The notes: generated by a model not told the origin, from the sequence alone. A stretch of 64,000 nucleotides of DNA from Geodermatophilus nigrescens (GCF_900129495.1 NZ_FQVX01000002.1:248001-312000), one strand, 5' to 3'. Shown: positions 18,410-27,287, numbered from the stretch's first letter. Translations and numbers: made by a program.

Positions 18410-18472
18410 TCAACAGCCGACACGCCGTGTCCCGTTCATGTCGAACAGGACGGCGGCGAGGTCGGTGGGCAT
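18410..18472 (-). pseudogene. stranded original 5' end of the HAD gene
   Basis: The ATG at 18472 begins MPTDLAAVLFDM, then crosses the att core into element DNA and stops at 18410 after 20 codons (NGTRRVGC). It is the native start of the HAD gene whose body is at 12113-12769. Its GC-rich codons are host-like, unlike the element-supplied copy. Any original HAD promoter would lie just to the right (18473-18520). Confidence 0.85.
18437..18451. repeat. att core, right copy
   Basis: CATGTCGAACAGGAC, identical to 12770-12784, at the junction between element and the native HAD 5' end. Confidence 0.88.
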
Positions 18473-18521
18473 GGGGTGTGCGGCTCTCCTCGGGCTGGGC
18501 GTCTCCCCGACGAGTGTCCCA

Positions 18522-18583
18522 GCCGGCCGGGCGCGCACCCCCGCGGTCGCCCCCGTGAGACGGGGCACGCGCGCCCGGCCGGC
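18522..18583. terminator. compound hairpin after the oxidoreductase gene
   Basis: Perfect 15-nt arms at 18522-18536 and 18569-18583 enclose a second stem CCCCGT/ACGGGG (18551-18565). It begins 5 nt after the stop of the minus-strand oxidoreductase gene. No T-tract. Confidence 0.7.
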
Positions 18584-18588
18584 CCGCC

Positions 18589-19530
18589 TCAGGAGCCCGG
18601 GACGACGACGGCCTTGCCGCTGATCCCGCCGTCGGCGGCCCGGGCGTGCAGGTCGGCGAGCCCGGCCAGCGGCACCCGCTCGGCGACGTCGACCCGCAGC
18701 TCGCCGCGGTCCACCCGGGCGACCAGCTCGGCCAGCTGGGCGGCGTCGCTGCGGACGAACAGGTCGATCCCGCGGACCCCGCGCGCCTCGTCCGACGGCG
18801 CCGGCATCCAGACGGTGGTGTTGACCAGGACGCCGCCGTCCCGGACCAGCCCGGCGAGCGCGGCGAGCTGCTCCGGCTCCACCGGCGCCAGGTTGAGCAC
18901 CACGTCGACCGGCTCGGGAACCGCGGCCGCGACGTCGCCGGCGGTGTGGTCGACGATCTCGGAGGCGCCGTCGGCCCGCACCCGGTCGGCGCTGCGCGGG
19001 CTCGCCGTGGCGATCACGTGCGCGCCGGCCGCCCGGGCGAGCTGGACGGCGTAGCCGCCGACCGCGCCGCCCGCGCCGTTGACCAGCACCCGCTGCCCCG
19101 GCTGCAGGCCGGCGTGCTCGAACAGCGCCTGGTACGCGGTGAGCCCGACGATGGGCAGCGCGGCGGCGTCGGCGAGCGGGACCGTCGTCGGTGCGGCGGC
19201 GAGCACGTCGGCCGGGGCCAGGACGTACTCGGCCGCGGCGCCGTCCTCGGTCATGGGCAGGAACCCGACGACGGCGTCGCCGACGGCGGGGCCGGTGACC
19301 CCCTCGCCGAGCGCGTCGACGGTGCCGGCGACGTCGATGCCCGGCGTGTGCGGGAGCGTCACCGGGATGGGGCCCTGCATGTTCCCGCCGCGGATGTTCG
19401 CGTCGACGCCGTTGAACGACGTGCCGGCGACCCGGATGCGCACCTGCCCCGGGCCGGGGACGGGCTGCTCGGCGTCCTCGTGGCGGAGCACGCCGGGACC
19501 GCCGAACTCGTGGAAACGGACTGCCTTCAT
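18589..19530 (-). CDS. NADP-dependent oxidoreductase (quinone oxidoreductase-like)
   Basis: 313 residues, ATG at 19530 with GAGAGGAAG upstream. Medium-chain dehydrogenase fold of the zinc-independent quinone-reductase group: GROES-like part with GTSFNGVDANIRGG and HTPGIDVAGTV, then the Rossmann motif VNGAGGAVGGYAVQLA. The catalytic-zinc Cys is absent. It probably reduces quinones or enones with NADPH. The cupin gene is 26 nt upstream on the same strand, so the two likely form an operon that may respond to oxidative or electrophile stress (inference). Confidence 0.9.
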   Translation of the reverse strand: MKAVRFHEFGGPGVLRHEDAEQPVPGPGQVRIRVAGTSFNGVDANIRGGNMQGPIPVTLPHTPGIDVAGTVDALGEGVTGPAVGDAVVGFLPMTEDGAAAEYVLAPADVLAAAPTTVPLADAAALPIVGLTAYQALFEHAGLQPGQRVLVNGAGGAVGGYAVQLARAAGAHVIATASPRSADRVRADGASEIVDHTAGDVAAAVPEPVDVVLNLAPVEPEQLAALAGLVRDGGVLVNTTVWMPAPSDEARGVRGIDLFVRSDAAQLAELVARVDRGELRVDVAERVPLAGLADLHARAADGGISGKAVVVPGS

Positions 19531-19556
19531 GGGTCTTCCTCTCGGGTCGGACGAGG

Positions 19557-20024
19557 TCAGCGGGGCGGGCCGAGGACGACGTTGCCGCTCAGGTCGGCGG
19601 CCTCGGCGAGCAGCTCCGGGGGGATGGCGAAGCCGTCGGGGCGGGGCTCGCGCCGGTCGCGGCCGGCGTGGCGGAACATCTGCTCCAGCCCGCCGGGGGT
19701 GGCGACGAGCAGCAGGTCGGCGGAGTCGGAGGTGATCCGGTAGCCGTGCGGGATGCCGCGCGGCAGGAAGACCGCGCCGCCCTCGCCGAGCTCGTGCCGC
19801 TCCTCGCCGGCCCACACCAGGGCCTCGCCGGAGACGACGACGAACACCTCGTCCTCGCGGGTGTGCAGGTGGAACGGCGAGGCGTCGTCCCGCTCGACGT
19901 CGAGGCGGGCGACGGTGAGCGCGCCGCCGGTCGCCGCGGCGTCGAGCAGCACGCTCACCGTGCTGCCGCCGATCCACTCGAGCTGCTGCTGGTCCTGCCG
20001 CGGGGCGAGGAACGGGACGGTCAC
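19557..20024 (-). CDS. cupin-domain protein
   Basis: 155 residues from a GTG at 20024 behind GGGGAG. A single cupin_2 barrel: SPFHLHTREDEVFVV supplies the HxH and Glu metal ligands of motif 1, and FLPRGIPHGYR the His of motif 2. It ends with a hydrophilic tail. It is the first gene of a pair with the quinone-oxidoreductase-like enzyme and is divergent from a large ATPase regulator. It may be a small dioxygenase/isomerase or a sensor; no specific function can be read. Confidence 0.85.
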   Translation of the reverse strand: MTVPFLAPRQDQQQLEWIGGSTVSVLLDAAATGGALTVARLDVERDDASPFHLHTREDEVFVVVSGEALVWAGEERHELGEGGAVFLPRGIPHGYRITSDSADLLLVATPGGLEQMFRHAGRDRREPRPDGFAIPPELLAEAADLSGNVVLGPPR

Positions 20025-20208
20025 GGGTGCTCCCCGGGTCGGGAGGACGGCGACGCCGTCCTGCTGGGACCGACCCTGCGCCGCGCCGCTGCCCGGTCGC
20101 CACGCCCGCGGGTGCCCACCCGTGCCCACCGGTGCCCACCCCGTCCGGGTGCGTCCTCCCGGACCCGGACCCCGGCGCGCGATCATGGACGGCGGCGAGA
20201 GGAGCCGG

Positions 20209-22239
20209 GTGAGCACGGGACTGGGCAGCAGGCTGGCCGCGGCGCGGGCGGAGGCGCTCGTGGGCCGCGACCGCGAGCGCGCCGTGATCGACGCCGCGGT
20301 GGCCGGCAGCGACGGCGCCCCGGTCGTCGTCTACCTGCACGGGCCCGGCGGCATCGGCAAGTCGACGCTGCTGCGCCACGCCGCCCGGCAGGCGGAGCGG
20401 GCGGGGCGCCCGGTGGTGCACCTCGACGTCCGCTTCCTCGACGCCGAGCCGCGGCGCTTCGAGGAGGCCGCCGCGCTGGCGTGCGTGCAGCCGGGCACCG
20501 TCCTGCTGCTGGACTCCTTCGAGCACTGCCGGCCGCTGGAGCCGTGGCTGCGCGACACGTTCCTGCTCCGGCTGGCCGACGACGCGCTCGTGGTCATCGC
20601 CGGGCGGGGCACCCCCGATCCGGAGTGGTCGCTGGACCCGGGCTGGTCGTCGCTGTTCTGCGAGCTGCCCGTGCGGCCGCTGGAGCCGGCCGAGTCCTCC
20701 GCCCTGCTCGCCTCCCGCGGCGTCGCCCCGGCGCAGCGGTCCCGGCTGACCGCGTTCGCCGGCGGCAGCCCGCTCGCCCTGTCGCTCGCGGCCACCGTCT
20801 CCGCCGGGAGCCCCGCGACGGGCGCGCCGTGGGAGCCCACCGGCGACGTGCTGACCACGCTGGTCGAACGGCTGGTGGGCGACGTGCCGGGGCCCGCCCA
20901 CCGGCGGGCACTGGAGGTGGTCGCCCAGGCGTACGTGACGCGGGAGTCGCTGCTGCGCGCGGTGCTGGGCGGGGAGGACACCGCGGAGCTGTTCGCGTGG
21001 CTGCGCCAGCTCCCCTACGTCGAGGCCACCGCCGAGGGCCTGCACCCGCACGACGCCGTGCGGGCCACCCTGGAGGCCGACCTGCGCTGGCGGGACCCGG
21101 CGCGCTACGACGACGTCCGGGTGCGCGTCTCGGCCGCCCTGCTGGACGCGGTGCGCGCGGCCTCCCACGACGACGCCCTGCTCCGCGTCGCCGAGTGGAT
21201 GTTCCTGTTCCGCGACCAGACCGGCGTCGACGAGCTCTACGACTGGCGCGCCCACCCGCACGTCGAGGACACCGCGCTGACCCCCACCGACGTCCCCGAC
21301 GTGCTGCGCATGGCCGCGGAGGCGGAGGGCCCGGAGTCCGCGCGCATCGCGGAGCACTGGCTGCGGCGCCGGCCGGACGGGTTCCGCGTCTACCGGTACG
21401 CCGGCTCCGCGCGGCCCGTCGCGTTCATGGCGGTGCTGCGGATGGAGGAGCCCGATCCGGAGGACCTCGCCGCGGACCCGGTGATGGCCGCGCTCTGGGC
21501 GCACGTGGCGGACACCGCGCCCCTGGGGCCCGGCGAGCACCTGGCGATCCGCCGGTTCGCCGTGCAGCCGGCCTGGCACCAGCAGCCCTCGCCGGTCATG
21601 GACCTCATCGGCCGGCGGACGATCGCCGACGAGATGCGGGCGCGCGGGCGGGCGGTGACCGCCACCGTCTTCGAGGACGCCGGCCGCTGGGGCGCCTACC
21701 TGGCCGCCGCGCGGCTGGCGGAGGTGGCGGCCGTGGACGTCGGCGGCCGCCGCCAGCACGTCTTCGGCCGCGACTGGCGCCGCGAGCCGGTCGAGCGGTG
21801 GGTGGAGCTGCGGGCCCGGGCGGCGGCCGCGCCCGTGACCGCCGCACCGGCGGGGCGCCCACCGGGGGACGACGGCGACGTCCTGACCGGCGCCGCGTTC
21901 GAGGCGGCCGTCCTGGAGGCACTGCGCACCTGGCACGCGCCGCGCGAGTTCGCCACCAACCCCCTGCTCGGCTCGCCCCTGGTGCCGGCGGACTCCCCCG
22001 ACCCCGTCGCCGACCTGCGCGCCGCGCTCACCACCGCTCTCGACGCGCTGCCCAGCGACCCGGCCGGCGTGCGCGCGCACGAGGCGCTCACCACCACGTT
22101 CATCTCCGCCTCCCGCACCCACAAGGCGGCCGCCCGCCGGCTCGGCGTGCCCTACGGCACCTACCGGCGCCACCTCGCGCTGGGCCGCGAGCGGCTGGTC
22201 GCGGAACTGCGCCGCCGCACGGGGGCGCCCCGCTCCTGA
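20209..22239 (+). CDS. STAND-type ATPase regulator
   Basis: 676 residues from the GTG at 20209 (AGAGGAG just upstream); an ATG at 20185 would add eight residues. A P-loop NTPase follows a short N-terminus: Walker A GPGGIGKS (45-52), Walker B TVLLLDSFEH, and FAGGSPLALSL, the GxP motif of STAND/AP-ATPases. The middle is helical with no TPR signature recognised. The end, HKAAARRLGVPYGTYRRHL, looks like a helix-turn-helix. It is probably an ATP-switch transcription regulator, perhaps of the divergent cupin/oxidoreductase pair. No known LuxR or BTAD domain was seen. Confidence 0.75.
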   Translation: MSTGLGSRLAAARAEALVGRDRERAVIDAAVAGSDGAPVVVYLHGPGGIGKSTLLRHAARQAERAGRPVVHLDVRFLDAEPRRFEEAAALACVQPGTVLLLDSFEHCRPLEPWLRDTFLLRLADDALVVIAGRGTPDPEWSLDPGWSSLFCELPVRPLEPAESSALLASRGVAPAQRSRLTAFAGGSPLALSLAATVSAGSPATGAPWEPTGDVLTTLVERLVGDVPGPAHRRALEVVAQAYVTRESLLRAVLGGEDTAELFAWLRQLPYVEATAEGLHPHDAVRATLEADLRWRDPARYDDVRVRVSAALLDAVRAASHDDALLRVAEWMFLFRDQTGVDELYDWRAHPHVEDTALTPTDVPDVLRMAAEAEGPESARIAEHWLRRRPDGFRVYRYAGSARPVAFMAVLRMEEPDPEDLAADPVMAALWAHVADTAPLGPGEHLAIRRFAVQPAWHQQPSPVMDLIGRRTIADEMRARGRAVTATVFEDAGRWGAYLAAARLAEVAAVDVGGRRQHVFGRDWRREPVERWVELRARAAAAPVTAAPAGRPPGDDGDVLTGAAFEAAVLEALRTWHAPREFATNPLLGSPLVPADSPDPVADLRAALTTALDALPSDPAGVRAHEALTTTFISASRTHKAAARRLGVPYGTYRRHLALGRERLVAELRRRTGAPRS

Positions 22240-22260
22240 GCGCGCCGCGGACCGGGCGGG

Positions 22261-22419
22261 TCAGCCCTCCATCGGGAGCGACGTCCGGTCGAGGAGCACC
22301 TCTCCCAGCGCCACGTCGAAGCGCTGCGCGATCGACTGCAGCCGGTCGGCGGGCGCGTCCTCGTCCTTCGCCGTCACGTACTCCGAGATGAGCTCGAGCA
22401 GGTCGCGTGCTGTCGTCAT
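22261..22419 (-). CDS. 52-residue hypothetical protein
   Basis: An ATG at 22419 opens a frame with strongly GC-biased third positions, starting MTTARDLLELISEYVTAKDE and ending RTSLPMEG. It is acidic and helical. Composition and codon use look genuine. It is convergent with the STAND regulator, 21 nt apart, and may act with it. No family recognised; it could be a small regulator-associated protein. Confidence 0.6.
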   Translation of the reverse strand: MTTARDLLELISEYVTAKDEDAPADRLQSIAQRFDVALGEVLLDRTSLPMEG

Positions 22420-22656
22420 GCTGCGAGCCTGCCCGCGATGCAGCCGGTTCTCAACTCACTCGTCCAAGTCTCGACGCCTCCGTCGAGATCGACCGGACGG
22501 CGCGCGGGACCGCCGCGCACCCCCAGGGCCACGTGTTCCGCGGCGGTCCCGCGCTGGACGGGTACCCGCCGGTGACGCCCCGCCCGGCGACGTCGGTGCC
22601 GGCGTCGCAGCCACCTCGGCGGGACGGACGTCCTGGCGGTCGCGGACGATCCCCCC
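22420..22656. other. intergenic region with an 8-bp hairpin
   Basis: No gene seen. TCTCGACG-cctc-CGTCGAGA (22469-22488) is a perfect inverted repeat 50 nt upstream of the 52-aa ORF and may be an operator or terminator. The hyuA promoter begins at 22657. Confidence 0.5.
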
Positions 22657-22702
22657 TTGACGTGACGAAGCGCACGTCGAAAAATCTACGCATTCGTCAA
22701 AC
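22657..22702 (+). promoter_or_regulatory. hyuA promoter/operator, member of a three-site family
   Basis: TTGACG (-35), then ACGTCGAAAAATC at 22674-22686 and GTCAAAC at 22696-22702. The same order of elements occurs in two minus-strand promoters at 31442-31488 and 35881-35927. The centre is a GTCGA-N4-TCKAC-like inverted repeat lying over the -10 region, so a repressor could block polymerase there. Confidence 0.7.
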
Positions 22703-22750
22703 GGGACGGTGCTCGCCGCCCCGACGCAGGTCCGAGCGAAGGAGCCGACC

Positions 22751-24868
22751 GTGGCCTATGTGATCGGGGTGGACGTCGGGGGGACGTTCACCGACGCCGT
22801 ACTGGACGACGACGCCGGGACGATCATCGCGGCGAAGGCACCCTCGACGCCGCCGGACTACTCCCGCGGCGTGCTCGACGTCCTCGGCGTCCTGGCCGAG
22901 CAGCTCGGCCGCCCGCTGGAGGACGTGCTGACCGACACCCACCACATCGCGCACGGCACGACGTCGTCGCTCAACGCGCTGGTGATGGGGAACGTGCCGC
23001 CGGTCGGCTTCCTCACCACCCGCGGCCACCGCGACTCCATCTACATCATGAACGTCGAGGGCCGGTACCTCGGCAGCTCGCCGCACGAGCTGCAGCACGT
23101 CCTCGGCCAGACCAAGTCGCACGGCCTGCTGCCCAAGCGGCACGCGCTCGAGGTGACCGAGCGCATCGACCGCGACGGCGAGGTCGTCGTCCCGCTCGAC
23201 GAGGACCAGGCACGCGCGGCGATCCGGGCGCTGCTGGACGACGGCCTGCGCGCCATCGCGGTCTCGCTCCTGTGGTCCTTCCGCAACCCGGCGCACGAGC
23301 GGCGCCTGCGCGAGCTGGTCCACGAGATGGACCCGGAGGTGTTCGTCTCCCTCTCCAGCGAGGTCAGCCCGCGCATCCGGGAGTACGCCCGCAACGCGAC
23401 GACGATCATGAGCACCCAGATCGGCCCGGGTCTCCGCGACTACCTGGGCACCCTGGAGGACGGACTGCGCGAGCGCGGGCTGCGCGGGCCGCTGCTGGTC
23501 ATGCAGAGCAACGGCGGCGCGGTGGCCGCCCGGCAGGCGCCGGCCACCGCCATCAGCACCGTGGGATCGGTCCTCACCGGCGGGGTCGTCGGCTCGGTGG
23601 CCCTGGGACAGCAGCTCGGCCACCGCAACGTCATCTCCACCGACGTCGGCGGCACCACCTTCCTCGTCGGCCTGGTCGTCGACGGCGAGCCGGTGCGGGC
23701 GACGACGACGGTCATCAACCACCACCCGGTCAACGTGCCCACCCTCGAGGTGCACGCCATCGGCTCGGGTGGCGGCGCCATCGCCTGGCTCGACGCCGGC
23801 GGCAACCTGCAGGTCGGGCCGCACAGCGCGCAGGCCGTCCCCGGCCCCGCCTGCTACGACCAGGGCGGCACCGAGCCGACCAACACCGACGCCAACCTCG
23901 TGCTCGGCATCCTGCCCGAGCGGGGGTTGCTGGGCGGGCGCAAGCCGCTGTCGCTCGAGCGGGCGCGGGAGGCGATCCGCACCCGCATCGCCGAGCCGCT
24001 GGGCCTGTCGGTGGAGGACGCCGCCGCGGCCATCCACGCCGTGCAGAACGCCCAGACCGGCGACCTGCTGCGCAAGACCGTCGTCGAGGCCGGGCACGAC
24101 CCGCGGGACTTCGTGCTCTACGCCTTCGGTGGTGCCGGCCCCGCCCACTGCGCGGCCTACGCCGCCGAGGTCGGGGTGGCCGAGGTCGTGGTGCCGCTCG
24201 GCCCCGTGGCGTCGGCGTTCTCCGCCTACGGGCTGGCCTCCTCCGACATCGTCGTCGCTGCCGAGTTGTCCGACCCCGCGGCCATGCCGCTGGACCCGGT
24301 GCGTGTGGAGAAGGCCTTCGCCGACCTCGAGACCCAGGTGCGCGAGGCACTGGACCGGCAGGGCGTCCGGTACACCGCCGTCTCCCTCGACCGCGAGATC
24401 GACATGCGTTTCACCATGCAGCTGGCCGAGCTCGCCGTGCCGGTGCCCGGCGGCCCGGTCGACGACGCCGTCGTCGCACAGGCCGGCCGCGCCTTCGAGC
24501 GCCGCTACGCCGAGCTGTACGGCGAGGGCAGCGGCTTCGCCGCGGCCGGCATCCAGGCGATCACCTTCCGCGTGCGCGGCACCGGCGTGCTGCCCTTCTC
24601 CCCCCGCCTGCCGGAGCTGGCGCGGGCGGGGTCGGCGGACCCGTCGGCAGCCCGCACCGGCAGCCGGCCGGTGGACCTGGCCGACGGCGCCGGCCCGGTG
24701 GACACCCCCGTCTACGACTACCGCGCCCTGCGCGCCGGCCACGTCCTGGAGGGCCCGGCGATCGTCGAGGTCCCCACCACCACCGTCGTCGTCCCCGCCG
24801 GGCGCACCGGCACCGTCGACCGGCTCGGCAACCTGTCCATCACGCCCCGTCAGGAGTCCTCCCGATGA
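22751..24868 (+). CDS. HyuA-type ATPase subunit (hydantoinase A / acetone carboxylase beta-like)
   Basis: 705 residues, GTG with AAGGAG upstream. It has the actin-like ATPase fold of the HyuA/AcxA family: phosphate-1 loop GVDVGGTFTDAVL at the N-terminus, HGTTSSLNAL, a second phosphate loop DVGGTTFLVGLV, and YAFGGAGPAHCAAYA. Family members phosphorylate hydantoin, oxoproline, acetone or acetophenone substrates with ATP, together with a B subunit encoded next door (ATGA overlap). The size (705 aa) is close to the acetone carboxylase beta subunit. Whether it hydrolyses a cyclic amide or carboxylates a ketone cannot be decided here. Confidence 0.93.
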   Translation: MAYVIGVDVGGTFTDAVLDDDAGTIIAAKAPSTPPDYSRGVLDVLGVLAEQLGRPLEDVLTDTHHIAHGTTSSLNALVMGNVPPVGFLTTRGHRDSIYIMNVEGRYLGSSPHELQHVLGQTKSHGLLPKRHALEVTERIDRDGEVVVPLDEDQARAAIRALLDDGLRAIAVSLLWSFRNPAHERRLRELVHEMDPEVFVSLSSEVSPRIREYARNATTIMSTQIGPGLRDYLGTLEDGLRERGLRGPLLVMQSNGGAVAARQAPATAISTVGSVLTGGVVGSVALGQQLGHRNVISTDVGGTTFLVGLVVDGEPVRATTTVINHHPVNVPTLEVHAIGSGGGAIAWLDAGGNLQVGPHSAQAVPGPACYDQGGTEPTNTDANLVLGILPERGLLGGRKPLSLERAREAIRTRIAEPLGLSVEDAAAAIHAVQNAQTGDLLRKTVVEAGHDPRDFVLYAFGGAGPAHCAAYAAEVGVAEVVVPLGPVASAFSAYGLASSDIVVAAELSDPAAMPLDPVRVEKAFADLETQVREALDRQGVRYTAVSLDREIDMRFTMQLAELAVPVPGGPVDDAVVAQAGRAFERRYAELYGEGSGFAAAGIQAITFRVRGTGVLPFSPRLPELARAGSADPSAARTGSRPVDLADGAGPVDTPVYDYRALRAGHVLEGPAIVEVPTTTVVVPAGRTGTVDRLGNLSITPRQESSR

Positions 24869-27195
24869 CCATGCCGATCCCCGGCTCCGAGCGGTTCAGC
24901 AGCCGGCCCGTGGACCCGGACGAGCTCGCGGCCTCGCTCCCGGCGTCACTGCCCCTGCACACCGTCAGCCAGGAGCAGATCGACGCCCTGGACCCGCTCA
25001 CCTACGAGGTGGTCCGGCACCGCCTGTGGTCGGTCACCGACGAGATGGGCGAGGCGCTCAAGCGCATGTCCGGGTCGCCGATCGTCACCGACGCCAACGA
25101 CTTCGACTTCGCCATCGGCGACGAGCTCGGCCAGGAGGTGCAGGTCGGGCTCTACAACACGATGCTCGTCGGGGCCGTCGACCTCGCCGTGTACTGGACG
25201 CTGCGGCACCGGGCCGCCAACCCCGGCATCGCCGAGGGCGACATGTTCCTGTGCAACGACCCGTGGGTCGGCGGCGGGCTCCACCAGAACGACGTGATCG
25301 TCTACCAGCCGGTCTTCCACGACGGGCAGCTGTTCGCCTGGACCAGCGCCATCGCCCACGAGCCCGACCTGGGCGGCGTCGGCCTGGGGTCGTTCTCCCC
25401 CAGCGCCACCGACGTCTTCTCCGAGGCGCTGCCCACCCCGCCGGTGAAGGTGGTCCGCGGCTTCCAGCTGCAGGACGACGTCGCCGACCTGTGGGTCCGC
25501 CGCTCCCGGGTGCCCATGCTCGTCGGGCTGGACCTGCGGGCGAAGATCGGCGCCAACTCCATCGGCCGGCAGCGCCTCCTCAGCGTCATCGAGCAGTACG
25601 GCGCCGACACGGTCAAGGCCGTGATGAAGCGGATGATGGCCGACGCCGAGCAGCGGCTGCGCGACAAGCTGCGCCGCCTGCCCGACGGCACGTGGCGGGC
25701 CAGCGGCTACCAGGACCAGTCGCACGCCGGCGACCGCAGCCTGCACCGGATCACCGTGGCCATGACCAAGCGGGACGACCACCTGACGTTCGACTTCACC
25801 GGCACCGGCCCGCAGTCCGGCGTCGTCAACTGCACCTACGCCGGCATGCGCGGCGGCGTCGTGTCGGCGGTGCTGCCGCTGCTCGCCGGGGACATCCCCT
25901 GGGCGGCCGGCGGGCTCATGCGCTGCTTCGACCTGGTGTCCGAGGAGGGCACCCTCAACAACGCGACCTTCCCGGCCGCGGTCAGCCGGGGCCCGATCGG
26001 CCCGGCCTGGCTGACCGGCTCGCTGGTGGCGGAGTGCCTGTCGCAGATGCTCGACCGCTCGGTCGACCACGAGCGCAGCGTGCAGGCGACCTGCTGCGGC
26101 ACCTGGGACACCGCGGTGCTCGCCGGGCTCGACGAGCGCGGCTCCCAGCCGGTGCCCTTCCTCAACCTGCTCATGGAGCCGATGGCCGGCGGTTACGGCG
26201 CCCGCCCGGGCGCCGACGGCATGGACACCGGTGGACTGTTCTGCATCCCGATGGGCCGCATCCCCGACACCGAGATGACCGAGTTCCTCTACCCGCTGCT
26301 GACCCTGTGGCGGCGGGAGGAGCCGGACTCCGGCGGCCCGGGCCGGCACCGCGGCGGTGTCAGCGCGTCGATGGCGGTCACGCCCTACGGCACGAGCGTC
26401 CCGATGGGCCTGGTGCTGGCCTCGGCGGGCAAGTCGGTGGCGCAGAACAACGGCCTCGCCGGCGGTCTGCCGGGCAACACCGGGGTCGAGGTGCTGGCGC
26501 GGGGCGCCGGCATGGCCGAGCGGCTGGCCGCCGGCGAGCTCCCCACGACGCTGGCGGAGGTCGGCGGGCAGCAGGAGTTCGGCGCCTGCTACGCCGAGAG
26601 CCACCTGGCGCCCGGCGAGGTGTTCTACATGCACTGGCAGGGTGGCGGCGGGTACGGCGACCCCCTGCTGCGCGACCCGGAGGCCGTGGCGCGGGACGTC
26701 CGCGAGTACAAGGTCACCGAGCACGGGGCGCAGGAGGTGTACGGCGTCGTCCTCAGCGGTGGGCGGGTCGACCAGGAGGCCACCCGGGCCCGCCGTGAGG
26801 AGCTGCGCGCGGGTCGACGGCACCGGGCAGCGCCGGCCGGGCCCGGGCCGCAGGCGACCGTCGACCTCGCCGGCGCCCGCCGCCTCGACGACAACCTCGT
26901 CGAGGCCCGGCACGACGGAGCGCCGGTGGTGGGCTGCGCCCACTGCGGGCAGGTGCTCGGGGACGCCCGCGCGGAGGGCCGGCTGCGGCTGGCCCGCTTC
27001 GACGGGCCGTCGTCGGCGGCCGGTCCGCAGGTGACGTCGGACCCCGCGCTCTACGTCGACGACGAGGTCGTGTTCCGGCAGTTCTGCTGCCCGGGCTGCT
27101 GGACCGCGGTGTGGTCGGGCGTCGTCCCGGCCGACCACGAGGACCACGCACTCGACCTGGCCCGCCTGCTGACGGCGGCGCCATCGGCCGGCTGA
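24865..27195 (+). CDS. HyuB-type subunit fused to an acetone-carboxylase-gamma-like zinc tail
   Basis: 776 residues, the ATG overlapping the hyuA stop (ATGA). Residues about 40-620 are the HyuB fold; CNDPWVGGGLHQND and AIAHEPDLGG hold the His/Asp residues that bind metal in acetone carboxylase alpha. Beyond about residue 650 there is an extra domain with CAHCG and FCCPGCW, which resembles the four-Cys zinc site of the small gamma subunit of acetone carboxylase. Simple hydantoinase B chains are about 550-600 aa and lack it. The tail argues for an ATP-dependent carboxylase rather than a hydantoinase, but this is inference. Confidence 0.88.
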   Translation: MTMPIPGSERFSSRPVDPDELAASLPASLPLHTVSQEQIDALDPLTYEVVRHRLWSVTDEMGEALKRMSGSPIVTDANDFDFAIGDELGQEVQVGLYNTMLVGAVDLAVYWTLRHRAANPGIAEGDMFLCNDPWVGGGLHQNDVIVYQPVFHDGQLFAWTSAIAHEPDLGGVGLGSFSPSATDVFSEALPTPPVKVVRGFQLQDDVADLWVRRSRVPMLVGLDLRAKIGANSIGRQRLLSVIEQYGADTVKAVMKRMMADAEQRLRDKLRRLPDGTWRASGYQDQSHAGDRSLHRITVAMTKRDDHLTFDFTGTGPQSGVVNCTYAGMRGGVVSAVLPLLAGDIPWAAGGLMRCFDLVSEEGTLNNATFPAAVSRGPIGPAWLTGSLVAECLSQMLDRSVDHERSVQATCCGTWDTAVLAGLDERGSQPVPFLNLLMEPMAGGYGARPGADGMDTGGLFCIPMGRIPDTEMTEFLYPLLTLWRREEPDSGGPGRHRGGVSASMAVTPYGTSVPMGLVLASAGKSVAQNNGLAGGLPGNTGVEVLARGAGMAERLAAGELPTTLAEVGGQQEFGACYAESHLAPGEVFYMHWQGGGGYGDPLLRDPEAVARDVREYKVTEHGAQEVYGVVLSGGRVDQEATRARREELRAGRRHRAAPAGPGPQATVDLAGARRLDDNLVEARHDGAPVVGCAHCGQVLGDARAEGRLRLARFDGPSSAAGPQVTSDPALYVDDEVVFRQFCCPGCWTAVWSGVVPADHEDHALDLARLLTAAPSAG

Positions 27196-27202
27196 CGTCC
27201 GG

Positions 27203-27251
27203 CCGCGGGGCCGTGCGCGTCCGGGGTACCCGGGCGCGCACGGCCCCGCGG
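27203..27251. terminator. 17-bp perfect hairpin after hyuB
   Basis: Perfect arms at 27203-27219 and 27235-27251; the 15-nt loop itself contains CCGGGGTACCCGG. It starts 8 nt after the hyuB stop. No T-tract. Confidence 0.8.
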
Positions 27252-27281
27252 TGTGTGACGGGGGCGGGCGGCACCCGCCAC

Positions 27282-27287
27282 TAGGCT
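27282..27287 (+). promoter_or_regulatory. -10 element for the TetR gene
   Basis: TAGGCT, giving a predicted leader of roughly 105 nt before the GTG at 27399. No matching -35 is clear. Confidence 0.45.

Larger units (their letters stand above)
12770..18451. mobile_element. integrative element in a HAD gene (about 5.67 kb)
   Basis: The element is bounded by an identical 15-bp direct repeat (12770-12784 and 18437-18451), the att core inside codons 8-12 of a HAD gene. Inside are a tyrosine integrase beside the left end, a 26-bp arm-type direct repeat near each end, two tandem AraC genes and small Arg/Ala-rich ORFs. No replication, transfer, phage structural or excisionase gene was recognised. 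The outer boundary was set by the split HAD reading frame, not by database comparison. Confidence 0.87.
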
